Shown here: positions 1-5,742 of the stretch, piece after piece
Numbering within the stretch: the stretch's first letter is position 1
Layout: each line of letters starts with the position of its first letter
Source: Cellulomonadaceae bacterium
GTDB taxonomy: Bacteria; Actinomycetota; Actinomycetes; Actinomycetales; Cellulomonadaceae
Length of the DNA stretch: 5,742 nucleotides
Direction of reading: 5' to 3'
Assembly (NCBI GenBank): GCA_031283115.1
Contig: JAITCK010000154.1
Location: 1-5,742 of the forward strand
Notes under the pieces: generated by a model
The model's input: only the letters and a program-made list of their open reading frames with translations
Told to the model about the DNA's origin: nothing
Database searches by the model: none
Position numbers and translations under genes: made by a program

Positions 1-1
1 G

Positions 2-1015
2 GGCGTGAGCAAGGCGGGCGCCGCCTACGGCATCATCCTCGTCAAAGACAATGCCACCGGTGAAATGCTGGCCATCGCCGACTCTGGTTCCCCTGACCCT
101 AACGACCGGTCCAGTAACAAGATTGCCCGCGGATCCCGGGCTGTGCAAGACACTTTCGAACCGGGTTCTACCGGCAAGGTCATCACCATGGCCGCCGCCT
201 TGGAGACGGGCGTGTGGGCGCCTGACAGCCAGTTTGTGGTGCCTTTCAGTTTCACCACACCCAACGGGCAAACCTTCTCCGATTCACACGACCACCCCAC
301 TCAACGTCTCACCTTGGCGGGGATTCTCGCCAACTCGTCAAACACGGGTACCGTGCAGGTTGCCGAGAAGATTCCCCCGCAAGTCCAATACGACTACTTC
401 CACAAGTTTGGCTTAGGCGATTACAGCGGCATCAACCTGCCTGGCGAGTCGCGCGGCAAGATCATCCCCGTGGGCGATTGGGATGGCCGCACTCGCTACG
501 CCGTGACCTTCGGTCAGGCGCTCACTGTCAACGCCATGCAGGCTACCAACGTGTTCTCCACTGTTGCCAACGGGGGAGTCAGCGTGCCGCCCACCCTCAT
601 CCGCGGCACCCGGGCATCCGACTCTAACGACCTGGTCGCCCCCGAGCGCACTGAAGGTGAGCGGGTTATCAGCGAGCAGACGGCCAACACCCTGCTGCGC
701 ATGATGGAAGAGGTTGCCACTAGTGAAGGCACCGCTAAGGCGGCCGCTATTCCCGGCTACCGAGTGGCCGGTAAGACGGGTACCGCTGAGATTTGGCAAA
801 ATGGCGGGAAAACCATCATGGCCTCCTTCATTGGCGTGGCCCCGGCCGAAAATCCGCGCTTCACCGTGTCTGTTTTCCTCAAGTCCCCGCACTCGTCCAT
901 TTACGGTGGCGTTGTGGCAGCACCCGTGTTTAGCGAGGTCATGGGCTTTATCCTCAGTAAAGAGGGTGTCCCGCCCAGCACTCCTGCTGACAGCGCCGTC
1001 CCGCTGGAATGGTGA
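2..1015 (+). CDS. ftsI: Septal peptidoglycan transpeptidase FtsI (class B PBP, PBP3-like), 5'-truncated
   Basis: This is the C-terminal 337 or so residues of a class B penicillin-binding protein, a serine D,D-transpeptidase that crosslinks septal peptidoglycan on the outer face of the membrane together with FtsW. All three penicillin-binding motifs are present: S-T-G-K with the acyl-accepting Ser at nt 167-169, S-S-N at nt 335-343, and K-T-G-T at nt 773-784. A Y-A-V-T-F-G-Q stretch and A-N-G-G-V follow the usual order between the second and third motifs. The tail, with V-P-P-S and a terminal P-L-E-W, resembles actinobacterial FtsI. The N-terminal cytoplasmic tail, membrane anchor and dimerisation domain lie before the window; typical proteins have about 550-650 residues. 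The in-frame GTG at nt 5 is an internal Val codon, not a start, because the frame stays open to the edge and the fold begins upstream. The position before murE supports FtsI over other class B PBPs. Confidence 0.95.
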   Translation, partial: GVSKAGAAYGIILVKDNATGEMLAIADSGSPDPNDRSSNKIARGSRAVQDTFEPGSTGKVITMAAALETGVWAPDSQFVVPFSFTTPNGQTFSDSHDHPTQRLTLAGILANSSNTGTVQVAEKIPPQVQYDYFHKFGLGDYSGINLPGESRGKIIPVGDWDGRTRYAVTFGQALTVNAMQATNVFSTVANGGVSVPPTLIRGTRASDSNDLVAPERTEGERVISEQTANTLLRMMEEVATSEGTAKAAAIPGYRVAGKTGTAEIWQNGGKTIMASFIGVAPAENPRFTVSVFLKSPHSSIYGGVVAAPVFSEVMGFILSKEGVPPSTPADSAVPLEW

Positions 1016-1080
1016 TTCTTTTCTTGCCTTTCTGCGTCCGGCTTGTGGGCTTGCGTCGTGCGCGGGTGTCTCGGCGGGAT

Positions 1081-1084
1081 AGGG
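1081..1084 (+). promoter_or_regulatory. Probable ribosome binding site of murE
   Basis: AGGG ends 7 nt before the GTG at 1092. It is a partial Shine-Dalgarno match, weaker than the ones before murF and mraY. It supports this start because an in-frame stop (TAG at 1080-1082) rules out any start further upstream. I see no hairpin with a T-tract in the 1016-1091 gap, so readthrough from ftsI is likely. Confidence 0.5.
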
Positions 1085-1091
1085 TCTTCTT

Positions 1092-2732
1092 GTGACTTCC
1101 CCGGCGCGCATCAGACCGTCAGCCCTGACGCCCCGACCTGTGCGCGACCTGTGCACCCGGTTCGCTGTGACGCTTGCGCCCGCTGCGGTGGCTGACTCTC
1201 CCCGAGCCCATACCGCTACTGAGGTCTTCGAGCAGGTCACAGTCTCTTCTGTCGCATCGGATAACCGCGTATGTGCCGACGGCGACCTCTTTGTTGCCCT
1301 GCCTGGCGGTCACGTGCACGGGGCCCGATTTGCCGCCGATGCGGTGCGGCGCGGGGCCACCGCCGTCCTCACGGACGCTGCCGGATCGCAGGCCATTGCT
1401 GCCGACGCAACCATGCCACCTGGCATCCCCGTGCTCATCGCCGACGACCCGCGCGCCCTGCTCGGCCCCATCGCCGCCTGGGTGTTCGGCCAGCCAGCAG
1501 AAGCCCTCGACTCCTTCGCTGTGACAGGAACCAACGGGAAAACCACCACTGTTTTCCTCCTTGACCACCTGTTACGCGCATTAGGTGTCACTCCTGGCCT
1601 GGTGGGGACGGTGCTCATGCGGGCCGGGGACAGGGTGCTGCCGTCAACCTTGACCACCCCAGAAGCCGCCGACCTTCAAGCCCTCCTGGCCTCCATGGCA
1701 CAAGACAACGTCACCGCCCTATCGATGGAAGTGTCCTCTCACGCCCTGGCCTTGCACCGGGTTGACGGCGTGGTTTTTGACGTGGCAGGTTTCACCAATC
1801 TCACCCAAGACCACCTTGACTTCCACGGCACCATGGAGGCCTACTTTGAGGCCAAAGCCCTGCTGTTCACCCCTGACCACGCCCAACGTGGCGTGGTCTG
1901 CGTGGATGACCGCTGGGGCGAGTTGATGGCCCACCGTGCCCTCATCCCTGTCACTACGGTGCGCACCCTGCCGGCCAGTCTTACCTCGCCGCCAGCAGAC
2001 TGGGTGGTCAGCGATGTGGAACCTTACGGCACCGGTTCAGCCTTCACACTGACCTTCCGTGAAGGGCGCAGCCTGCGCACTCACGTGTCCCTGCCGGGCG
2101 ACTTCAACGTGTCCAACGCCGCTTTAGCGTTGGTCATGGCCTTGCAAGTTTTTCCCTTTGACCGTGTGGCTGCCGCAGTAGAGGCGGCAGGGGGCATGGA
2201 TGCTTCCGTGCCGGGCCGCATGGAAGTGGTGGGGGACAGCCCGCGAGTTGTCGTCGACTTCGCCCACAACACTGAAGCCCTCATGCTGGCCTTAGCGGCT
2301 CTACGTGCAACAACGCAGGGCAGACTTGTTGTTGTCACCGGGGCGGCAGGGGATCGTGACGCTGGGAAACGTCCCGCCATGGGGGCCGCCGCCGCCCAGG
2401 GGGCCGACATCGTCATCATCACCGACGACGACCCTCACTGCGAAGACCCGGCTGCCATTCGCGCCGCCGTGCTCGCCGGAGCCCGCGACGCTGCCGCCAG
2501 CAACGACCGACAGGTTGACGTGAGTGAAATCCCTGATCGCAGCGACGCCATCATCGCTGCCATCACGCAAGCCACCGCCTACGATACGGTGCTTGTAGCA
2601 GGTCGCGGCCATGAAACCATCCAAGAGGTTGCCGGTATCGAACACCATCTCGATGATCGTGAAGTGGCCCGCCAAGCCTTGCTGTGGCGGTCTGACAGAG
2701 CGTATCCGCCCCCGCAGGGCGCACAATGGTGA
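1092..2732 (+). CDS. murE: UDP-MurNAc-L-Ala-D-Glu:diamino acid ligase MurE
   Basis: Cytoplasmic ATP-dependent Mur ligase that adds the third residue, a diamino acid, to UDP-MurNAc-L-Ala-D-Glu. The protein has 546 residues, slightly longer than the usual 480-530. The N-terminal UDP-binding domain has the G-D-L-F-V-A-L-P-G strand at residues 64-72, preceded by D-N-R (57-59) where D-S-R is common. The central ATPase domain has the P-loop T-G-T-N-G-K-T-T (145-152), T-T-P-E (188-191), E-V-S-S-H (213-217), and the likely carbamylated Lys255 in Y-F-E-A-K. The C-terminal domain has G-D-R-D-A-G-K-R-P (420-428) and G-R-G-H-E (504-508). The specificity loop reads T-D-D-D-P-H-C-E-D-P (444-453), whereas meso-DAP enzymes have D-N-P-R; His449 replaces the DAP-binding Arg, so Lys or Orn is the likelier substrate (inference). 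The GTG at 1092 is the first possible start after an upstream in-frame stop. The P-loop, Lys and G-H-E motifs make MurE certain; only the added amino acid is open. Confidence 0.97.
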   Translation: MTSPARIRPSALTPRPVRDLCTRFAVTLAPAAVADSPRAHTATEVFEQVTVSSVASDNRVCADGDLFVALPGGHVHGARFAADAVRRGATAVLTDAAGSQAIAADATMPPGIPVLIADDPRALLGPIAAWVFGQPAEALDSFAVTGTNGKTTTVFLLDHLLRALGVTPGLVGTVLMRAGDRVLPSTLTTPEAADLQALLASMAQDNVTALSMEVSSHALALHRVDGVVFDVAGFTNLTQDHLDFHGTMEAYFEAKALLFTPDHAQRGVVCVDDRWGELMAHRALIPVTTVRTLPASLTSPPADWVVSDVEPYGTGSAFTLTFREGRSLRTHVSLPGDFNVSNAALALVMALQVFPFDRVAAAVEAAGGMDASVPGRMEVVGDSPRVVVDFAHNTEALMLALAALRATTQGRLVVVTGAAGDRDAGKRPAMGAAAAQGADIVIITDDDPHCEDPAAIRAAVLAGARDAAASNDRQVDVSEIPDRSDAIIAAITQATAYDTVLVAGRGHETIQEVAGIEHHLDDREVARQALLWRSDRAYPPPQGAQW

Positions 2733-2773
2733 AGTGCCCACCCGAGCAGACCGAAACCACCGCAGTGAGCAGT

Positions 2774-2780
2774 AAGGGGA
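2774..2780 (+). promoter_or_regulatory. Ribosome binding site of murF
   Basis: AAGGGGA ends 7 nt before the ATG at 2788, a good though not perfect Shine-Dalgarno match. It lies in the 55-nt gap between murE and murF, which otherwise shows no terminator or clear promoter. It fixes the murF start, and MurF homology begins directly at this Met (M-I-E-L-S). Confidence 0.7.
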
Positions 2781-2787
2781 ACACCCA

Positions 2788-4323
2788 ATGATCGAGTTGT
2801 CAGCCGCCCAGGTAGCCAGCGCCACAGGTGGGCGCCCGGTTGCCGCCGTGGATGCGACTGTCACCGGCCCTGTGGTGGTGGATTCGCGCCTGGTTGAGGA
2901 AGGCTCGCTTTTTGTCGCCCTGCCTGGCGAACATGCTGATGGAGCCGATTTTGCTGCCGGAGCCGTCACCGATGGTGCCGCGCTCATCCTGGCCAACCGG
3001 GAACTTGCTGGCAGTGACGGCCAGCCCCTTCCTGTCGTCGTTGTCGATGACGTACAGGCGGCCCTCGGCGACCTTGCCCGCTATGTCATGGCGCGGGCGC
3101 GGGAACTCAACCCGGCCTTGCAGGTTGTCGCCATTACCGGATCTGTGGGTAAAACCACCACGAAAGACCTTATCGGCCAGTTGCTCACGGAAGGCCGGGA
3201 CGGCTTTGGTGGGGAAACCATCGTGCCGGTGGGCTCCTTCAATAACGAGATCGGCCTGCCCCTGTCCGTCCTCAAAGTCACGGCCACCACCCAGTATGCG
3301 GACTTGGAGATGGGGGCCGACCGGCCCGGCGACATCGGCCATTTGGCCCGCATCGCCCCACCCAACATTGGCATCGTGTTGGCTGTGGGCACCGCCCACA
3401 TGGAGGGCTTCGGCAGCCGGGAAGCCATCGCTGACGCCAAGGCTGAAATGCTGGCTGAACTGTTGCCCGGAGGTGTGGCCGTCCTCAATGCCGACGACCA
3501 TCGGGTAGCCGCCATGACCTCTCGGATCGCGGACGGTCGCCGCGTGGTGACCTTTGGTCGGGCCGAAACCGCCGACATTTGCGCCGAAAACGTCTCCCTT
3601 GACCCCCTAGGGCGGGCCTCCTTCTCATTGTGCGTGCACGGCGGCGTGATACCTGATGTGACCGAACCACAACGGCACGCCGTTCACCTGCAGATTGTTG
3701 GTGAACACCACGTGTCCAACGCCCTGGCCGCCGCCTCTGCCGCCATTCTCGCGGGCATCCCTATCGACGTGGTGGCTGCCCGCCTCAGCGCTGCCCGCAT
3801 CGTCAGCGCCCACCGGATGGCCGTCACCGAGCGGCTTGACGGCATCACCGTCATCGACGACGCCTACAACGCCAACCCTGAATCCATGCGTGCCGCCCTT
3901 CAAGCGGTCGCCACCGTTGCTGCCCGGGACCGCCGCAGTGTGGCTGTGCTGGGGGAGATGCTTGAGTTGGGCGATAACGCCCTGGCCGCCCACGATGAGA
4001 TAGGCCGCTTGGCTGTCCGCCTCAACATTGGCTTACTGCTTGTTGTTGGCCCCGGTGCCCGCCACATTTTCGAGGGTGCCCAGCAGGAAGGGTCGTGGGG
4101 GGATGAGGCCGTCTACGTAGACGATGTGGATGCGGCCCGTATCCAGTTGGCTGCCCGCCTGCGGCCCGGTGACGTGGTGTTGGTCAAAGCGTCAAACGGC
4201 ACCCGCCTGTGGCAGTTGGGCGACGATTTAGCCGACGGGATGCTGAGCCCTGCCGCGAGTTCTACCGTGAGTTCTACTGCTGAAACACACACCATCGAAG
4301 GTGAGGAGGTGAACGCCGCGTGA
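2788..4323 (+). CDS. murF: UDP-MurNAc-tripeptide:D-Ala-D-Ala ligase MurF
   Basis: Cytoplasmic Mur ligase that joins D-Ala-D-Ala to UDP-MurNAc-tripeptide with ATP, completing the pentapeptide precursor used by MraY. The N-terminal domain has V-D-S-R (31-34) and G-S-L-F-V-A-L-P-G (39-47). The central ATPase domain has the P-loop T-G-S-V-G-K-T-T-T-K (117-126), the MurF-typical F-N-N-E-I-G-L-P (151-158), E-M-G-A (174-177) and G-T-A-H (201-204). The C-terminal domain has H-H-V-S-N-A (307-312), the diagnostic D-D-A-Y-N-A-N-P (357-364), L-G-E-M-L-E-L-G (388-395) and V-K-A-S-N (466-470). At 511 residues it is longer than the usual 450-480. The excess is mainly a Ser/Thr/Ala/Glu-rich tail after about residue 484, which looks unstructured and whose last codons carry the mraY ribosome binding site. 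The ATG start has a good Shine-Dalgarno match. The stop overlaps the mraY start by 4 nt. Confidence 0.97.
   Translation: MIELSAAQVASATGGRPVAAVDATVTGPVVVDSRLVEEGSLFVALPGEHADGADFAAGAVTDGAALILANRELAGSDGQPLPVVVVDDVQAALGDLARYVMARARELNPALQVVAITGSVGKTTTKDLIGQLLTEGRDGFGGETIVPVGSFNNEIGLPLSVLKVTATTQYADLEMGADRPGDIGHLARIAPPNIGIVLAVGTAHMEGFGSREAIADAKAEMLAELLPGGVAVLNADDHRVAAMTSRIADGRRVVTFGRAETADICAENVSLDPLGRASFSLCVHGGVIPDVTEPQRHAVHLQIVGEHHVSNALAAASAAILAGIPIDVVAARLSAARIVSAHRMAVTERLDGITVIDDAYNANPESMRAALQAVATVAARDRRSVAVLGEMLELGDNALAAHDEIGRLAVRLNIGLLLVVGPGARHIFEGAQQEGSWGDEAVYVDDVDAARIQLAARLRPGDVVLVKASNGTRLWQLGDDLADGMLSPAASSTVSSTAETHTIEGEEVNAA
4257..4280 (+). repeat. Imperfect 12-bp tandem duplication in the murF tail
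   Basis: Two adjacent 12-bp units, GAGTTCTACCGT and GAGTTCTACTGC, match at 10 of 12 positions. They encode part of the S-S-T-V-S-S-T stretch in the C-terminal tail of MurF, outside the catalytic domains. The unit length is a multiple of three, so the frame is kept. Chance similarity cannot be excluded for so short a repeat. Confidence 0.5.
4304..4312 (+). promoter_or_regulatory. Strong ribosome binding site of mraY inside murF
   Basis: AGGAGGTGA is fully complementary to the conserved 3' end of 16S rRNA. The AGGAGG core ends 10 nt before the GTG at 4320. It lies within the last codons of murF, where it encodes Glu-Glu-Val. Together with the GTGA overlap, it decides the mraY start and suggests efficient reinitiation or independent entry. 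Confidence 0.85.
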
Positions 4324-5396
4324 TTGCCATACTTATTGCTGCCGGAATCTCCCTGCTGGTGGCCTTGCTGGGAACGCCAGTGTTCATCAGAATGTTGGAG
4401 CGACGCCAGTACGGCCAGTTCATCCGTCAAGATGGCCCCCAATCGCATATGACCAAACGCGGCACCCCCACCATGGGTGGCGTGGTCATTATTGCGGCCA
4501 CCCTGGTAGGTGTGGGCGCATCCATGGCGGTGATAGGCCGTTTCCCCAGCGCATCCATGTGGCTGGCCCTCTACCTCATGGTGGGTTTGGGGGCGGTGGG
4601 TTTCGCTGACGACTTCACCAAGATTCGTAAAGAACGGTCTTTGGGGCTCACCCCGCGGGCGAAGATTATTGGGCAAGGGTTTGTCGGTATTTCTTTTGCC
4701 CTGTTGGCCTTGCAGTTCCCTAACTCGCGGATGCGCACGCCCGCAGCAATGCGTATTTCTTTCCTTCGTGACACTAACCTCGACCTCGCTTTTGCAGGGG
4801 CTACGGTGGGGCTCATTCTTTTTGTTATTTGGGCCAACTTTCTTATCACCGCCTGGTCTAACGCCGTCAACCTCACCGACGGGCTTGACGGGTTGGCTAC
4901 CGGGGTGTCGCTGGTTGTTTTTTTGGGCTACGTGCTCATCGGTATCTGGCAGGTCAACCAGAGTTGTCACCGCATGTTATCCCCCCGCTGTTATGAGGTT
5001 CGAGACCCCCGCGACCTAGCGATTGTTGCCGCCGCTATTGTGGGGGCCTGCTTCGGGTTCCTCTGGTGGAACGCCAGCCCGGCCAAAATCTTTATGGGCG
5101 ACACCGGGTCTCTGGCCTTGGGTGGGGCGCTGGCCGCGCAGTCCATTCTTTCGCGCACCGAGATTCTGGCCGTCATTCTCGGTGGCCTGTTTGTCATCAT
5201 TGTGTTGTCCGATGTCATCCAAATCGGCTTCTTCAAAATGACTCGAAAACGTGTGTTCAAAATGGCTCCACTCCACCACCATTTCGAGTTATCCGGCTGG
5301 GGTGAAGTGACTATCGTCATCAGGTTCTGGCTGATTTCTGGGCTTTTTGTGGCCCTGGGTATGGGCATCTTCTACGCCGAATGGGTGGTGTCGTGA
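4320..5396 (+). CDS. mraY: Phospho-N-acetylmuramoyl-pentapeptide transferase MraY
   Basis: Integral membrane enzyme that transfers phospho-MurNAc-pentapeptide from UDP to undecaprenyl phosphate, forming lipid I and UMP; it needs Mg2+. The 358 residues match the usual family length. About ten hydrophobic segments are visible, near residues 2-24, 50-73, 79-97, 115-132, 158-180, 188-210, 233-252, 262-278, 282-303 and 332-355. Conserved motifs are K-R-G-T-P-T-M-G-G (46-54), the D-D-F pair (97-99), N-L-T-D-G-L-D-G-L-A (184-193), F-M-G-D-T-G-S-L (258-265, with the catalytic-site Asp261), and P-L-H-H-H-F-E (317-323). The C-Y-E-V-R-D-P loop (224-230) is of actinobacterial style. The GTG start overlaps the murF stop as GTGA and sits behind a near-ideal Shine-Dalgarno sequence. 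The first residues (M-I-A-I-L-I-A-A) open the first membrane helix as expected. Its own stop overlaps the murD start in the same way. Confidence 0.98.
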   Translation: MIAILIAAGISLLVALLGTPVFIRMLERRQYGQFIRQDGPQSHMTKRGTPTMGGVVIIAATLVGVGASMAVIGRFPSASMWLALYLMVGLGAVGFADDFTKIRKERSLGLTPRAKIIGQGFVGISFALLALQFPNSRMRTPAAMRISFLRDTNLDLAFAGATVGLILFVIWANFLITAWSNAVNLTDGLDGLATGVSLVVFLGYVLIGIWQVNQSCHRMLSPRCYEVRDPRDLAIVAAAIVGACFGFLWWNASPAKIFMGDTGSLALGGALAAQSILSRTEILAVILGGLFVIIVLSDVIQIGFFKMTRKRVFKMAPLHHHFELSGWGEVTIVIRFWLISGLFVALGMGIFYAEWVVS

Positions 5397-5742
5397 CCGG
5401 TGCAGTAGAGCCTCGCCTGCCGCTACATGAGGCCCGCGTGCTCGTTTACGGTAGTGGAGTCACCGGTCAGGCCGTCGCCCGTGTTCTCCGCGACTGTACG
5501 GCAGGCGTCGTCATCGTCGCACCCTCGAATGGTGACCTGGTGCCCCCCGCAGACGACGATGGCCGGTCACTGCTGTTGGCCAGCGTTGACCTGGTAGTGG
5601 CCTCACCGGGCATCAAACCAGCCGATCCGCTGCTGGTTGCCGCCCTCGATTCGGGCGTGCCCGTGTGGAGTGAAGTCGAGTTGGCCTGGCGCCTGCGCGT
5701 GGATCGTCGCAGCGGGGGGGCAGGAGCGGGAGGTGCAGACGG
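5393..5742 (+). CDS. murD: UDP-MurNAc-L-Ala:D-Glu ligase MurD, N-terminal part (cut by the right edge)
   Basis: First 116 codons of MurD, the cytoplasmic ligase that adds D-Glu to UDP-MurNAc-L-Ala. Only the N-terminal Rossmann-like UDP-binding domain is visible. It has V-L-V-Y-G-S-G-V-T-G (16-25), the loop after the first strand; D-L-V-V-A-S-P-G-I (66-74), the MurD hallmark; and S-E-V-E-L-A (93-98) before the linker to the ATPase domain. The last residues form a Gly/Ala-rich stretch (107-116), apparently the linker, and the P-loop T-G-T-N-G-K should follow outside the window. The GTG start overlaps the mraY stop as GTGA. The upstream GGTGGTG is a poor, close Shine-Dalgarno match, so translation is probably coupled to mraY. 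Oddity: the second strand ends in V-V-I-V-A-P (39-44) rather than with an acidic residue. The position after mraY agrees with the standard dcw order. Confidence 0.94.
   Translation, partial: MTGAVEPRLPLHEARVLVYGSGVTGQAVARVLRDCTAGVVIVAPSNGDLVPPADDDGRSLLLASVDLVVASPGIKPADPLLVAALDSGVPVWSEVELAWRLRVDRRSGGAGAGGAD

Noticed and set aside
5..7. GTG as a start codon of a short 336-residue PBP
   Set aside because: The frame is open to the window edge, the protein would lack the membrane anchor and dimerisation domain, and the residues after the GTG match the interior of the transpeptidase domain; it is an edge effect.
1016..1091. Possible terminator or promoter between ftsI and murE
   Set aside because: No stable hairpin followed by a T-tract and no convincing -35/-10 pair could be seen; the gap looks like plain leader sequence.
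413..1240. Antisense open frame of 275 codons opposite ftsI and the murE start
   Set aside because: It is opposite clear conserved coding sequence, its translation is rich in Arg/Gly/His with no recognisable motif, and long antisense frames are expected in GC-rich DNA.
2301..2996. Antisense open frame of 231 codons across the murE-murF junction
   Set aside because: It covers the 3' end of murE and 5' end of murF, shows low-complexity Ser/Ala/Arg composition and no recognisable domain; a shadow of the real frames.
4918..4924. Seven-T run as a terminator or slippage site in mraY
   Set aside because: It falls inside conserved MraY coding sequence in a Phe/Val-rich membrane helix; no preceding hairpin is evident and the frame is intact on both sides.
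4113..4970. Antisense open frame of 285 codons across murF and mraY
   Set aside because: Its translation is a low-complexity reversal of the conserved murF and mraY codons, with no family signature.

Overview
The window is a stretch of a division and cell wall (dcw) gene cluster from a GC-rich Gram-positive bacterium, almost certainly an actinobacterium. The evidence is the strong G/C bias, three GTG starts among the four start codons visible, long antisense shadow ORFs, an FtsI C-terminus of the actinobacterial type (ending in V-P-P-S and P-L-E-W), and an MraY that closely follows the actinobacterial pattern (C-Y-E-V-R-D-P, F-G-F-L-W-W-N-A-S-P-A-K). The MurE diamino-acid pocket lacks the Arg of the meso-diaminopimelate signature. 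This hints at a lineage with L-Lys or L-Orn at position 3 of the peptide (for example Actinomycetaceae-like or some Micrococcales), but the sequence alone does not fix the genus.

Layout, all on the + strand: (1) the 3' part of ftsI, the septal class B transpeptidase, cut by the left edge, to 1015; (2) a 76-nt gap; (3) complete murE, 1092-2732; (4) a 55-nt gap; (5) complete murF, 2788-4323; (6) complete mraY, 4320-5396, overlapping murF by 4 nt; (7) the first 116 codons of murD from 5393, overlapping mraY by 4 nt and cut by the right edge. There is no RNA gene, mobile element, CRISPR array or convincing terminator, and no gene-free stretch above 76 nt.

The genes act in sequence. By family knowledge MurD adds D-Glu to UDP-MurNAc-L-Ala, MurE adds the third residue (a diamino acid), and MurF adds D-Ala-D-Ala to complete the UDP-MurNAc-pentapeptide in the cytoplasm. 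MraY transfers phospho-MurNAc-pentapeptide to undecaprenyl phosphate at the membrane to give lipid I. FtsI crosslinks the resulting peptidoglycan at the septum. The even strand, short gaps and 4-nt overlaps indicate one polycistronic unit, with murF-mraY-murD translationally coupled.

I found no previously undescribed system; this is an ordinary core locus. The points worth a second look are the altered specificity loop and neighbouring motifs of MurE, the unusual end of the second strand in the MurD N-terminal domain, and a murF 3' tail that carries a near-ideal ribosome binding site for mraY.
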